Assembly (NCBI RefSeq): GCF_003545765.1
Contig: NZ_QXIO01000003.1
Span: 124,001-188,000, forward strand
Length of the DNA: 64,000 nucleotides
Direction: 5' to 3'
DNA from: Colwellia sp. RSH04
Lineage (GTDB): Bacteria; Pseudomonadota; Gammaproteobacteria; Enterobacterales; Alteromonadaceae
This document shows, one piece after another, positions 43,130 through 53,206 of this stretch; positions within the stretch are counted from its first letter, which is position 1, and every line of letters begins with the position of its first letter. The position numbers and the translations under genes are program-made. The notes under the pieces are model-generated. The model was not told the DNA's origin. It worked only from the letters and a program-made list of their open reading frames with translations, and ran no database searches.

Positions 43130-45019
43130 ATTGGCTTCAACAAAGCTGCTATATATTCGTTGTTATTATTATCGCTATTGGTTTTATCTAGCTGTAGTAG
43201 CCAAAAAACTACACCAACTAGCATCCCCACTACAAAACCAGTTGAATCAAGTAACGTTGAAGCATTGCCAATAACAGCAGAGCAAGTTTTAGCTCAATTA
43301 ACAGATTTATCAAGCCAACAAGCCATCACAAAACTTGTTTTGGCAAGTGAGCTTTTTTTACAAGAAAAAAATTATACAAAAGCACTTTGGCTTGCTGATA
43401 AAACACTGAGCTTGCTGGGCAATGACAGCAAGCAAGTCTCTAATCAAATAACGTTGATGCAAGTAAAAGCCAGTAGTTTGTATGCATTGAACCAAGAAAA
43501 ACTTAGTCAAGATGAACTTTATGCCATCAATCAACTCGCGGCAAAAAACAATATTCCCTTATCTATTGATTATTATAAAACGTTCAGCAACGTTATGACT
43601 GCAATGGCACAACCTATTGCTGCCTTACAAGCTGACTTTCATGTTTTTGCTTTGAATGACTCATTAACTAATGAAGCAGCAATTGATGCTGTTAATATGC
43701 TTTGGCAAAAGCTGCAAGCCTTATCGGCATGGCAGTTAACGCAGTTTTCAAAAAAGACTGTACCCTACGGCAAAGGTTGGGTTCAGTTAATGCGATATGC
43801 TAATAAATTTGGCCACGACCCTATGCAATTTGGTCGTTACTTAAGCCAATGGCAACGTCAGTTTCCTACACACCCTGCTACCGTGATAGTAGTATCGTTA
43901 CAAGAACAAGAAAGTGCCTATACTGAATCAGAGAATATTGCGGTTCTATTGCCTTTATCAGGTAATCAAGCATCTGCAGGCATTGCTGCACAACAAGGTC
44001 TTTTAGCTGCTTATAATAATGATGATAGTAAGCGACTGCACTTTTATGATACTCACCAATTAAATTGGCAATCATTACCGACACAACTCAATGATGATGA
44101 GGTAGATTTTGTTATCGGTCCTCTACTTAAAAATAATGTTGAGCATTATTTAGCAACAACGCGTGACGTTAGCGATGGTATCGAACAAAGCAACATTAGT
44201 TTGCCCACATTATTATTAAATTTACCTGAAAAAAGTAGCTTGAGTGAAAACCAAATGGCTTTATCTATGCGCCCTGAAGATGAAGCTATACAAGCGGCGA
44301 CAACATTAAGTAATAGCAACTATAAAAGGCCAGTGGTGTTAAGTCACCAAGATAAAGTCAGTATACGAATTGCTAATGCCTTTGTTGAACAATGGAAAAT
44401 AATGACAGGTGAGACGGTTGATATTGTCTATTTTGAGAAAGGCACTAAGATGCAAGCGAATCTTAAAGCCAGCCTTGATGTAGACACTAGCCAAAATAGA
44501 ATTAATGAATTAAAAAGTCGGTTACAACAAACACTTAAATTTGAAACAAGAAACCGACGAGATATTGATATGATATATGTCGTTGGCTCTGCTGAACAAA
44601 CCCGTTTAGTCAAACCCTATATTGATGTAAACATTAGCCCTTTTGCTAATGTTATACCTGTTTATGCAAGTTCACGCAGCCACAGTAACAAACATGACAA
44701 TAGCAGTAGCCGAGATTTACAAGGATTAACTTTTACTGAAATGCCATGGTTACTTAATTCTGACATGCAAAATACAAAATTAAAGCAACTTAGTCAGCAG
44801 TTATGGTCTAAACGCAGTGATAGTTTATTAAGAATTTTTGCTATGGGTTATGACAGTTATCATTTAGTTGATAAGGTTAATCAGATGAAGGATGCCCCTT
44901 ACATTAGGCATTACGGTCAGACAGGTATTTTACAGTTAAACAGCAGCAATATACTGACTAGAAGCCTTATTTGGGGTCGTTACCAACAGAATCAGGTAGT
45001 TAACATTGCTTTGGACTAA
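43130..45019 (+). CDS. lpoA: Penicillin-binding protein activator LpoA; start uncertain, possible ATT
   Basis: An outer-membrane lipoprotein that activates the peptidoglycan synthase PBP1A. The N-terminal half is the helical TPR-like domain. The C-terminal half is a periplasmic-binding-like domain with IAVLLPLSGNQASAG, FVIGPLLKNNVEHYL and LSMRPEDEAIQAA, all strongly LpoA-like. The lipobox is LVLSSCSSQ. The longest frame begins at ATG 42938 within the divergent rsmI gene and would put an 86-residue leader before the lipid-attached Cys, which is implausible. No other ATG exists before the lipobox. ATT at 43130, with TAAGG 6 bases upstream, gives a 21-residue lipoprotein signal peptide. GTG at 43067 is a weaker alternative. 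Co-directional yraN follows. Confidence 0.88.
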   Translation: MGFNKAAIYSLLLLSLLVLSSCSSQKTTPTSIPTTKPVESSNVEALPITAEQVLAQLTDLSSQQAITKLVLASELFLQEKNYTKALWLADKTLSLLGNDSKQVSNQITLMQVKASSLYALNQEKLSQDELYAINQLAAKNNIPLSIDYYKTFSNVMTAMAQPIAALQADFHVFALNDSLTNEAAIDAVNMLWQKLQALSAWQLTQFSKKTVPYGKGWVQLMRYANKFGHDPMQFGRYLSQWQRQFPTHPATVIVVSLQEQESAYTESENIAVLLPLSGNQASAGIAAQQGLLAAYNNDDSKRLHFYDTHQLNWQSLPTQLNDDEVDFVIGPLLKNNVEHYLATTRDVSDGIEQSNISLPTLLLNLPEKSSLSENQMALSMRPEDEAIQAATTLSNSNYKRPVVLSHQDKVSIRIANAFVEQWKIMTGETVDIVYFEKGTKMQANLKASLDVDTSQNRINELKSRLQQTLKFETRNRRDIDMIYVVGSAEQTRLVKPYIDVNISPFANVIPVYASSRSHSNKHDNSSSRDLQGLTFTEMPWLLNSDMQNTKLKQLSQQLWSKRSDSLLRIFAMGYDSYHLVDKVNQMKDAPYIRHYGQTGILQLNSSNILTRSLIWGRYQQNQVVNIALD

Positions 45020-45032
45020 GGCAATATTATCG

Positions 45033-45392
45033 ATGAAGAACACCAAAAATATAGGCGACATCACTGAAGATATTGCCGCTGGCTTTCTCGAAAAACAAGG
45101 TTTAACCCTAGTAGCTAAAAACTTTCACTGCCGACAAGGTGAGCTTGATTTGATCATGCAAGATGGCAATACTTGGGTGTTCATAGAGGTAAAGTATCGT
45201 CGGTCAGCTCAATTTGGTGGTGCAATTTCAGCCATATCCCCTTCAAAGCAAAAAAAAATTAAACATTGCGTAACATTTTATCTGCAACAGCAAGGCTTAA
45301 ATGAATATAATACCGCTTGTAGGATAGATGCCGTTGCGCTTCAAGGGAGCATTGAGCAACCTGAAATAACTTGGATTAAGAATGCTTTTTAG
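45033..45392 (+). CDS. yraN: YraN/UPF0102 family endonuclease-like protein
   Basis: A 119-residue protein of the restriction-endonuclease-like UPF0102 family. Conserved features are GDITEDIAAGFLEKQG, ARNF-like KNFHCRQGELDLIMQD and WVFIEVKYRRS, which carry the putative catalytic E-D-E-x-K residues. A longer TTG start at 45006 overlaps lpoA; I prefer ATG 45033, preceded by AAGG. The cellular role is not settled. The lpoA-yraN-diaA-dolP order is conserved in gammaproteobacteria. Confidence 0.9.
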   Translation: MKNTKNIGDITEDIAAGFLEKQGLTLVAKNFHCRQGELDLIMQDGNTWVFIEVKYRRSAQFGGAISAISPSKQKKIKHCVTFYLQQQGLNEYNTACRIDAVALQGSIEQPEITWIKNAF

Positions 45393-45476
45393 ATAAGAAT
45401 CAAACTATCCACTAATAAACCCCATTGAAATAATGAATTGTTCTCTTGGGTTAATTCATCACAATTTTTAAGTTAA

Positions 45477-46084
<608 letters not shown>

Positions 46085-46085
<1 letters not shown>

Positions 46086-46666
46086 TGTTAAACAACATTA
46101 AACAAATAAAATTAGTTGGCATCATTATGCTGGTGCTTACATTACAAGGCTGTGCTGTCGCTACGGTTGTCGCAATTACCGCTGGTGCAACCATGGTTAG
46201 TGACAGGCGTAGTATTGGCAATCAAATTGATGATCAAACAATAGAATTTAATGTACATAATGAATTAGCGAAGCAAAAATCGATAATCGATAATACCAAT
46301 TTGCACGTTGTTAGTGTCAACGGTTCTGTGCTAATTGTTGGTCAAGCACCTAATACATACCTTAGAGACCTAGCTATTAAAACAGTCACTGAGGTTGAGG
46401 GTGTAGTACAAATACATAATCAAATAAGAATTAGCTCAACCACGGCAGTCACAACGCAAACCAATGATATTTGGTTAACGTCTAAAGTTAAATCAGCCTT
46501 ATTTGCCAGTGACAAAGTTAATGTTAAAGATATTAAGGTTGTAACTGAAAATGGTGAAGTCTTTTTAATGGGTCTAGTTTCTAAGAATGAAGCAGATGCT
46601 GCAGTAAGCGTAACGCGAAACATTAGTGGTGTAAGCCGAGTATTCAAGGCCTTTGAGTACCTTTAA
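46085..46666 (+). CDS. dolP: Outer-membrane lipoprotein with two BON domains (DolP/YraP)
   Basis: A 193-residue lipoprotein with lipobox LTLQGC and two BON domains (about 50-115 and 125-190), each with the conserved Gly in VNGSVLIVGQAP and ENGEVFLMGLVS. DolP localises to division sites and supports outer-membrane integrity. A longer frame extends 17 codons into diaA; ATG 46085 is chosen because it gives a proper signal peptide and GGAG lies upstream. Confidence 0.92.
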
Positions 46667-46706
46667 TTATTCTTTTCAATAATCTTACTTCACTATATTT
46701 TCAGGC

Positions 46707-46738
46707 AAAAAAATACCTCTTTAAAAGAGGTATTTTTG
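46707..46738. terminator. Bidirectional terminator between dolP and sspB
   Basis: AAATACCTCTT-TAA-AAGAGGTATTT forms an ~11-bp stem flanked by A-tract and T-tract, serving both converging genes. Confidence 0.88.
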
Positions 46739-46772
46739 TAGCAAGGTAAAATTTAAAAACCAGTATATCGAT

Positions 46773-47279
46773 TTACTTGATTATTTTTAAACTCGGCTTA
46801 CCTTTCTTTTTGTTCTTGCTGTCTTCCTTCGATGGCTTCTCATTACCACTTGAACTAACACTACTTAAACTAGCTTTTGGCTTAGTCAGTGTTTTTTCAG
46901 GAACACTTTCTATAAGCTCATCAGACGTTAATTCATCTTCATCTGGGTGTTCTATAGGTAATGACGTTCCTGCTCCATTTTCTTTAGCATATATAGCACC
47001 AATAGCACCATAAGGTATGGTTAACTGCTCTAACTTGCCACCAAAACGAGCACTGAACTCAATTTCTTTTGGCCCTAAAACAATACTACCTACCGCTGAT
47101 GAAGCAATGTTTAAGACAATTTGCCCATCTGCAACATAGTTCATAGGAACTAAAACACCGTATACATTAACATCTACAACAATATAAGGTGTTAAGTCGT
47201 TATCGGAGATCCATTCATAAAAAGCCTTCACTAAATAAGGCTTGTTTGAACTCATCGACGCAAGTGTTGGCCCAGACAT
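46773..47279 (-). CDS. sspB: ClpXP protease specificity-enhancing factor
   Basis: A 168-residue adaptor that delivers ssrA-tagged proteins from stalled ribosomes to ClpXP. The folded domain occupies the first ~115 residues (SSNKPYLVKAFYEWISDNDLTPYI; ARFGGKLEQLTIPYGAIGAIYA). A flexible acidic then Lys-rich tail ends in KGKPSLKIIK, the ClpX-docking peptide. Translation is coupled to sspA by a TAATG overlap. Confidence 0.96.
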   Translation of the reverse strand: MSGPTLASMSSNKPYLVKAFYEWISDNDLTPYIVVDVNVYGVLVPMNYVADGQIVLNIASSAVGSIVLGPKEIEFSARFGGKLEQLTIPYGAIGAIYAKENGAGTSLPIEHPDEDELTSDELIESVPEKTLTKPKASLSSVSSSGNEKPSKEDSKNKKKGKPSLKIIK

Positions 47280-47920
47280 TATGCAGGGTTACCAAAGCGT
47301 AATTCACGCTCAGCTTCAGTTAATGAGGCTTGGAAAGATTCACGTTCAAATAAACGAAGCATGTATGTTTTCAACTCTTTTGAACCTTGGCCTGTTAATT
47401 CAATACCAAAAGCTGGTAAGCGCCACAATAATGGTGCTAAGTAACAGTCTACTAGGCTGTATTCTTCACTCATAAAGTAAGGCGCTTCATTTAATATTGG
47501 CGCAACACTTAATAAGCTTTCTTTAAGTTCTTGACGTGCTTTTGCTGCTTCTTCAGCTGTACCTGAAATGATTGTTTTAGCTAAGCTGTACCAATCATGC
47601 TCAATGCGATGCATCATTAATCGGCTACGACCACGAGATACAGGGTAAACAGGCATCAATGGTGGATGAGGAAAACGCTCATCTAAGTATTCGATAATGA
47701 TAGAAGCTTCATACAATGCTAATTCACGATCGATCAATGTTGGTACTGTACCGTAAGGGTTTAAATCAAGTAAATCTTCCGGTAAGTTTGCTAGATCAAC
47801 TAAGTGAATATCAACGCCTACGCCTTTTTCTGCCAACACAATACGTGCTTGATGGCTATACATATCATCAGCATGTGAGTATAAAGTCATCACTGAACGT
47901 TTGTTTGCTGCTACGGCCAT
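47279..47920 (-). CDS. sspA: Stringent starvation protein A
   Basis: A 213-residue RNA polymerase-associated protein with a glutathione-transferase fold (MTLYSHADDMYSHQARIVLAEKGV; LYEASIIIEYLDERFPHPPLMPVYP). In enterobacteria it reprograms transcription in stationary phase and acid stress. It sits upstream of sspB and downstream of petABC. A hairpin separates it from cytochrome c1. Confidence 0.96.
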   Translation of the reverse strand: MAVAANKRSVMTLYSHADDMYSHQARIVLAEKGVGVDIHLVDLANLPEDLLDLNPYGTVPTLIDRELALYEASIIIEYLDERFPHPPLMPVYPVSRGRSRLMMHRIEHDWYSLAKTIISGTAEEAAKARQELKESLLSVAPILNEAPYFMSEEYSLVDCYLAPLLWRLPAFGIELTGQGSKELKTYMLRLFERESFQASLTEAERELRFGNPA

Positions 47921-47969
47921 AAAGCCTCCTATTCCAAAATTCTTTAAATAACAATTTCTAAAACTAACA

Positions 47970-48005
47970 AAGGGCTATTTGATAATGCTTCATCAAATAG
48001 CCCTA
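47970..48005 (-). terminator. Hairpin downstream of petC
   Basis: AGGGCTATTTGATGA and its complement form a long stem of 12 or more bp with a short loop, 26 bp after the cytochrome c1 stop. The T-tract is weak, so read-through into sspA is possible. Confidence 0.6.
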
Positions 48006-48030
48006 ATAAATGTCTTTTTATACACTAAGT

Positions 48031-48729
48031 TTAGTGCACATCTCTCCAATATTCTTTCTTAAGTAAATAAGCAAAAATAAAGAAGATAAAGATAAAGATT
48101 AACACTTTAACACCTAAAGCTTTACGCTCAAGTTTATTCGGCTCACCAACATATTCTAAAAAGTTAGTTAGATCACGAACAACTTCGTCGTATTCTTCGG
48201 CTGTTAAACTACCGCCTTGTGCTGGTGTTAATTTACCATTTTCATCAATAGAGCTTACGCCTTGAAGATCTTGTAACACATGTGGCATACCAACATCTTT
48301 AAATAAAGTATTGTTCACACCAAATGGGCGAGACTCGTCAATATAAAAAGAACGTAAGTAGGTGTAAATCCAATCAGGGCTACGTAACCTTGCTTCCAAG
48401 GTTAAATCTGGTGGCGCAGTACCGAACCAAGCAGCCGCTTCTTTTTTCGGCATAGTGTTAGTAATATGATCACCAACCTTTTCACCGGTATACATATAGT
48501 TTTCAATACCGTCTGCTTCTTCAATACCTAAATCGGTAAAGGTACGATTATAACGTTGATACTGTAATTGGTGACAACCTAAACAATAGTTTATATAGGT
48601 TTTGAAACCACGTTTTAATGATTCTTTATCTGCTAAATCATTATTGGCACTGTCTAGTGGTAAGCTTGGGCCAGCGGCAAAAGCTAATACAGGTACTAGA
48701 GCGAACACTGCTAAAATAAATTTTTTCAT
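48031..48729 (-). CDS. petC: Ubiquinol-cytochrome c reductase, cytochrome c1 subunit
   Basis: A 232-residue haem protein of respiratory complex III. It has a signal peptide (LVPVLAFAAGP), a haem-binding CLGCH (about residues 54-58), a distal Met region (GMPHVLQ) and a C-terminal membrane anchor (VLIFIFIFFIFAYLL). Its start shares a base with the cytochrome b stop. Confidence 0.96.
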   Translation of the reverse strand: MKKFILAVFALVPVLAFAAGPSLPLDSANNDLADKESLKRGFKTYINYCLGCHQLQYQRYNRTFTDLGIEEADGIENYMYTGEKVGDHITNTMPKKEAAAWFGTAPPDLTLEARLRSPDWIYTYLRSFYIDESRPFGVNNTLFKDVGMPHVLQDLQGVSSIDENGKLTPAQGGSLTAEEYDEVVRDLTNFLEYVGEPNKLERKALGVKVLIFIFIFFIFAYLLKKEYWRDVH

Positions 48730-49994
48730 TATTTACTCACCCTCTCTGGTACTGGTTTAGTTGTTTCATTTTTACTGTAGAACCACAGCGCAATAAAGAA
48801 ACCAAAGTAACCAAAGCTCGCGACTGTACCAATCATATTATTTAATGGCGTTGCAGCTTTAGTTCCTAAAATAGCTAATACAATAAAACTAACTGTAAAT
48901 TGGAATAAGTTCACTTTATGCCAAGTACAACGGAATTTCATCGATTTAACCGTACCGCGATCAAACCATGGTAAGGCGAATAGCATAATAATTGCACCAA
49001 ACATGGCAACTGCACCTAATAACTTATCAGGAACAACACGTAAAATGGTGTAGAAAGGACCAAAATACCAAACAGGTACAATGTGCTCAGGTGTTTTCAA
49101 GCCATTTGCTGGTTCAAAGTTTGGCGCTTCAATAAAGAAACCTCCACCTTCAGGAGCAAAGAACATTACCCAACAGAAAATAAATAAGAAGAATGCCACA
49201 CCCATAATATCTTTTACAGAGTAATAAGGGTGGAAAGGGATTGCATCAACAATATCGTATTTGTCAGTGTAATGCTTATGGAACTTAAATTTACTTAATT
49301 CTTCTGGTTTAACAGAGCCTTTCTTTTTCTTAATCTCTGTACCATCAGGGTTATTTGAACCCACTTCATGCAAAGCAAGGATATGTAAGAAAACTAAAAT
49401 AACTAACACTAAAGGCATTGCGATAACGTGCAGTGCGAAGAAACGGTTTAATGTAGCACCAGAAATAACATAATCACCACGAATCCACTGTGTTAAGTCA
49501 TCACCAATAACAGGTATTGCACCGAATAAGGAGATAATTACTTGTGCCCCCCAATAAGACATATTCCCCCAAGGTAATAAGTAACCCATGAAGGCTTCAG
49601 CCATTAATACTAAGAAGATCAACATACCGAAGATCCACAGTAATTCACGAGGCTTCTGGTAAGAACCATACATCATGCCGCGGAACATATGTAAATAAAC
49701 CACGATAAAGAAGAATGATGCACCCGTAGAATGCATGTAACGTAATAACCAACCGTAATCCACATCACGCATGATGTATTCGATTGAAGCAAATGCTCCA
49801 TCGCCAGAAGGCTCATAGCTCATTGTTAACCAAACACCTGTAAGGATTTGGTTAACTAGCACTAACATGGCTAGAGAGCCAAAAAAGTACCAGAAGTTAA
49901 AGTTTTTAGGTGCTGGGTACTGAGCTAAATGTTTATTCCAACAATCAGTAACTGGCAAGCGCTTGTCAATCCAAGCCATAAAATTAGCGAACAT
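48729..49994 (-). CDS. petB: Ubiquinol-cytochrome c reductase, cytochrome b subunit
   Basis: A 421-residue integral membrane protein with eight or more helices, binding two haems b through paired His residues. GFFIEAPNFEPANGLKTPEHI and VPVWYFGPFYTILR mark the C-terminal half, including the PEWY-like quinol site written PVWY in this sequence. It oxidises ubiquinol and translocates protons. It overlaps the Rieske and cytochrome c1 genes by one base each. Confidence 0.96.
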   Translation of the reverse strand: MFANFMAWIDKRLPVTDCWNKHLAQYPAPKNFNFWYFFGSLAMLVLVNQILTGVWLTMSYEPSGDGAFASIEYIMRDVDYGWLLRYMHSTGASFFFIVVYLHMFRGMMYGSYQKPRELLWIFGMLIFLVLMAEAFMGYLLPWGNMSYWGAQVIISLFGAIPVIGDDLTQWIRGDYVISGATLNRFFALHVIAMPLVLVILVFLHILALHEVGSNNPDGTEIKKKKGSVKPEELSKFKFHKHYTDKYDIVDAIPFHPYYSVKDIMGVAFFLFIFCWVMFFAPEGGGFFIEAPNFEPANGLKTPEHIVPVWYFGPFYTILRVVPDKLLGAVAMFGAIIMLFALPWFDRGTVKSMKFRCTWHKVNLFQFTVSFIVLAILGTKAATPLNNMIGTVASFGYFGFFIALWFYSKNETTKPVPERVSK

Positions 49995-50584
49995 TACGCC
50001 TCTCCTTGACCAACACCGATTAATAAGGTGTCTTCACTTGTGAATGAATGCTCAGGAACCATCAAATTTAATGGTGCAGGAACGCCTTGAAATACACGAC
50101 CAGCCATATCAAATTTACTACCATGACATGGGCAGAAGAAACCATCACTAACGCCTTCAACGAACTGATCAAAATCACCGCTATGGTGTGTAGGAGCACA
50201 ACCTAAGTGAGTACAAACACCTAATGCAACCAAGAACTCTGGTTTAATTGAGCGATAGGCATTCTTAGCATATTCAGGTTGCTGTGCTTCATCAGAGTTA
50301 GGGTCACGTAATTGATCATCCACTTTAGCTAAATCATTAACGGTTTTCTCTGTTCGGCGAACTACATAAACAGGTTTACCACGCCATTCAGCACGGATTA
50401 ATTGACCTGGTTGTATTTTCCCAACATTGATTTCAACTGGAGCACCCGCAGCTTTCGCTCGAGCACTTGGATTCCAGGAACCAATGAAAGGCACAGCCAC
50501 GCCGACCACACCAGCACCACCAACAACTGCAGTAGCAGCAGTTAAGAAGCGACGGCGGCCATTATTCACAGGCACATTGCTCAT
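49994..50584 (-). CDS. petA: Ubiquinol-cytochrome c reductase, Rieske iron-sulfur subunit
   Basis: A 196-residue protein with a twin-arginine-type N-terminus (GRRRFLTAATAVVGG) that remains as membrane anchor. The [2Fe-2S] ligands are in CTHLGC and CPCHGSKFD. It is the first gene of the petABC operon. Confidence 0.96.
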   Translation of the reverse strand: MSNVPVNNGRRRFLTAATAVVGGAGVVGVAVPFIGSWNPSARAKAAGAPVEINVGKIQPGQLIRAEWRGKPVYVVRRTEKTVNDLAKVDDQLRDPNSDEAQQPEYAKNAYRSIKPEFLVALGVCTHLGCAPTHHSGDFDQFVEGVSDGFFCPCHGSKFDMAGRVFQGVPAPLNLMVPEHSFTSEDTLLIGVGQGEA

Positions 50585-50973
50585 TCATACTCTCCAACTA
50601 AGACACTAACCCAACAATTATTCTTGATACGTTACCTTAAAAAACTAAATACAAAGTACGCATTAAATTTGTTTTTGTTAGATCAAATTCATACCAAGCG
50701 GTATATCGATAAAAAAATTTTTATGATCATAAAGAAATACCCTATTTTTTACAAGGTAAAAACCGAGTAAGTACAGTAAAAATAGCAAAAAAGTGAAACT
50801 ATTGTTTATTCAATTTCAATAATGCTTTGTTGGGAATAATTGCTATTTTCATCTTGAGGATATTTGCGCGAATAACAAAGAGAAGTGCACTCGTTAACAA
50901 GGGGAGCTCGTGTGAACTGATTTTGGTAGCGTGTTTTTTGTTGACACTATTATAGGCAATAAAATAAAGGCAA
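50585..50973. other. Intergenic, petABC promoter region
   Basis: This AT-rich region lies between petA and the rpsI terminator and must hold the petABC promoter. I saw no convincing hexamer pair or other feature. Confidence 0.4.
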
Positions 50974-51003
50974 TAAAAAAGCCGACGTAAAGTCGGCTTT
51001 TAA
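50974..51003 (-). terminator. Rho-independent terminator of rplM-rpsI
   Basis: On the minus strand AAGCCGAC-TTTAC-GTCGGCTT forms a stem followed by TTTTTTATTG, 20 bp after the rpsI stop. Confidence 0.92.
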
Positions 51004-51023
51004 GAAGTATATTCGAATGAATA

Positions 51024-51416
51024 TTAACGTTTTGAGAATTGTGGACGTTTACGTGCTTTGTGTAAACCAACTTTCTTACGTTCAACTTTACGCGCATCAC
51101 GAGTAACGAAACCAGCTTTACGTAGATCGCTACGGAAAGTTTCATCGAACTCCATTAATGCACGAGTGATACCGTGACGGATCGCACCAGCTTGACCAGA
51201 AATACCACCACCAACAACAGTGATGTTAAGGTCAAATTTCTCTAGCATTTCAACTAACTCTAATGGTTGACGAACAACCATACGAGCCGTTTCACGACCA
51301 AAGTATACAGAAATATCACGATTATTAATTGTGATTGCACCGTTACCAGCTTTCATGAACACACGAGCAGTAGAGCTCTTGCGACGACCAGTACCGTAAT
51401 ATTGATTATCAGCCAT
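51024..51416 (-). CDS. rpsI: 30S ribosomal protein S9
   Basis: A 130-residue ribosomal protein with the canonical [15 protein letters not shown] start and the [17 protein letters not shown] end, whose C-terminal tail contacts P-site tRNA. It lies 3 bp after rplM in the usual two-gene operon. Confidence 0.98.
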   Translation of the reverse strand: MADNQYYGTGRRKSSTARVFMKAGNGAITINNRDISVYFGRETARMVVRQPLELVEMLEKFDLNITVVGGGISGQAGAIRHGITRALMEFDETFRSDLRKAGFVTRDARKVERKKVGLHKARKRPQFSKR

Positions 51417-51419
51417 TGT

Positions 51420-51848
51420 CTAAAGCTCCAAAAGTTGTGGTTGTTGTGCAGTATGCTTGTGCTCAGCACCAGCATACACTTTTAATTTGCGGAACATTTC
51501 ACGACCTAAAGGACCTTTAGGTAACATGCCTTTAACTGCAAATTCAAGTACACGTTCTGGTGCTTTATCAATTAACTTTTCAAAGCTAATTTGCTTAAGG
51601 CCACCAGGGAATTCAGTATGCGAGTAGTAAATTTTACCTTTCGCTTTATTACCAGTTACTTTTACTTTCTCAGCATTAATAACAACGATATAATCGCCAG
51701 TATCAACATGAGGAGTATATTCTGCTTTATGCTTACCACGTAAACGGCTAGCAATTTCAGTAGCGATACGACCTAAAGTTTTATCTTCGGCGTCCACTAA
51801 GAACCATTCGCGTTGTACGCTTTCTGGTTTAGCTACAAAAGTTTTCAT
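51420..51848 (-). CDS. rplM: 50S ribosomal protein L13
   Basis: A 142-residue ribosomal protein beginning [15 protein letters not shown], with the conserved [17 protein letters not shown] and [21 protein letters not shown]. The frame extends four codons upstream, but the fifth codon is the canonical start by comparison with the family. It is the first gene of rplM-rpsI. Confidence 0.98.
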   Translation of the reverse strand: MKTFVAKPESVQREWFLVDAEDKTLGRIATEIASRLRGKHKAEYTPHVDTGDYIVVINAEKVKVTGNKAKGKIYYSHTEFPGGLKQISFEKLIDKAPERVLEFAVKGMLPKGPLGREMFRKLKVYAGAEHKHTAQQPQLLEL

Positions 51849-52018
51849 TAAAAAACCCAATTTTAAAAATGTTACTTAAATAACAAGCTAACTATTGTTA
51901 GTTTGTCGGTTAAAAAGACCACGCTATTGCCCCTTCGAGCATCGAGTCCAGCGCCCATATTTACTGACAGTTCAATAATATTACTTAGTAAACTAAGCCA
52001 TAAATAATAGACATTTGT

Positions 52019-52063
52019 AACGTAGGGAGCGCGGATTATACAGAAGTTGTTCAAAAAGATCAC
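52019..52063 (-). promoter_or_regulatory. Putative rplM promoter with long leader
   Basis: On the minus strand TATAAT (plus-strand 52035-52040) is a perfect -10 hexamer, with GTGATC a weak -35 about 17 bp upstream. The GC-rich bases just downstream (CCGCGCTCCC) resemble a stringently controlled discriminator. This would create a leader of roughly 180 nt before rplM, including a locally G-rich segment near 51925-51955, with room for autoregulation by L13. Confidence 0.5.
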
Positions 52064-52273
52064 GTCTAATTTTTAATCTTTTTATCGATTTATTAACGTT
52101 CTACTACTTATTAAATATATTGAAAAAACTGTAGTCGGTATTGTGGGCTATATAAGTAACCACACAGAAACTGTTATTGCTTAACTTTGTATAGACAAAG
52201 TAAGTTTCATTTATACTTCTCTAAAATAGATTTAATCTAACTAAAAGCATGTAATATTTAGCTATTTAATTAC

Positions 52274-52313
52274 GTTGGTATAAAGGTAGCTTTGTTGGTA
52301 TAAAGGTAGCTTT
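52274..52313. repeat. Perfect 20-bp tandem duplication
   Basis: Two adjacent identical 20-bp units beginning GTTGGTATAAAGG lie about 350 bp upstream of pilA. No coding or regulatory role is apparent. Confidence 0.8.
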
Positions 52314-52658
52314 GTAATTTTAATGGTATTGCTATTTAGCGCTACATTCTCTTAAAACCTACTGCATCTTAAAAGCTATTGCTTAAAGCATATTTATCAA
52401 AATTTGTAATGAACATCTTCATTTAATGCATACTTGAAAATAAGCACTTCATTCTGCTTACAACTTATACAATTGAATATGATGAAGGTAAAATATTTCA
52501 AATAAAAGTTAACTTAAGGTTAAGAATGAGTTATAAATTACCCGATTGTTGTTAAATCAACAAAAAAACTAAAAAAAAGTGCTACAAAATTTTACATTTG
52601 AGTAAAAGTGTCGCAATATAAATTCAGCCCCCGTAGAAAATTAATGGATGTATAAACT

Positions 52659-53090
52659 ATGAAAAAATTACAAACAATGAAAAAATCAGCCCAACAGGGT
52701 TTCACGCTTATCGAATTAATGATCGTTGTTGCGATTATCGGTATTCTTGCGGCAGTAGCTTTACCTGCTTACCAAACTTATACTGCTAAAGCAGCTTACA
52801 GTGAAGTTATTTTAGCCTCAGGTACTTTTAAAACTGGCGTTCAAGTATGTGCACTTAAAAACCCAATTGCTGATTGTGACCTTGGGACAAACGGTGTACC
52901 GGCTACAACAGAATCACAGGCTGTAGCAAGTGTAGCGGTTTCAGGTGGTACAATTCGTGTAACACCAAAAGCGTTTAGTGGTATTCAAACTGATAACATC
53001 TACCAACTTGAACCAGTTGGCGGTGCAACTGCAGGTGCAGCAATTACTGCATGGAATGAAACTTGTGAAGGTACTACTCCACTTTGTTAA
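52659..53090 (+). CDS. pilA: Type IV pilin PilA (major pilin)
   Basis: A 143-residue prepilin. The leader ends [31 protein letters not shown], the canonical cleavage and N-methylation site with Glu5 and the assembly helix. The globular part has a Cys pair near the middle ([10 protein letters not shown]) and another at the C-terminus (CEGTTPLC), which would form disulfide loops. ATG 52677 is an alternative start with a shorter leader. It is the first gene of the pilA cluster and has its own terminator. Confidence 0.95.
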   Translation: MKKLQTMKKSAQQGFTLIELMIVVAIIGILAAVALPAYQTYTAKAAYSEVILASGTFKTGVQVCALKNPIADCDLGTNGVPATTESQAVASVAVSGGTIRVTPKAFSGIQTDNIYQLEPVGGATAGAAITAWNETCEGTTPLC

Positions 53091-53108
53091 TAAGTAGTTA
53101 TTCCTAAT

Positions 53109-53138
53109 ATAAAAGCTTCTTCGGAAGCTTTTTTTATT
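53109..53138 (+). terminator. Rho-independent terminator of pilA
   Basis: AAAGCTTC-TTC-GGAAGCTTT is followed by a run of T. It lies 20 bp after the pilA stop and should make pilA an abundant monocistronic message. Confidence 0.9.
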
Positions 53139-53206
53139 TCTGATGTAAAGATTGAAACTCTTAATTATATTTAAGCATAATAATTTTCAATATTAGTAAA
53201 AGCTGT

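Larger units (their letters stand above)
51849..52658. other. 800-bp intergenic between rplM and pilA
   Basis: The left part holds the rplM leader and promoter. The right part, very AT-rich, carries a perfect 20-bp tandem duplication (52274-52293 and 52294-52313) and the pilA promoter region, where no clear sigma-54 or sigma-70 elements were identified. I saw no gene here. Confidence 0.5.

Noticed and set aside
52560..52640. Sigma-54 promoter for pilA
   Set aside because: Only partial resemblance to the -24/-12 pattern could be found, too weak to report as a feature.
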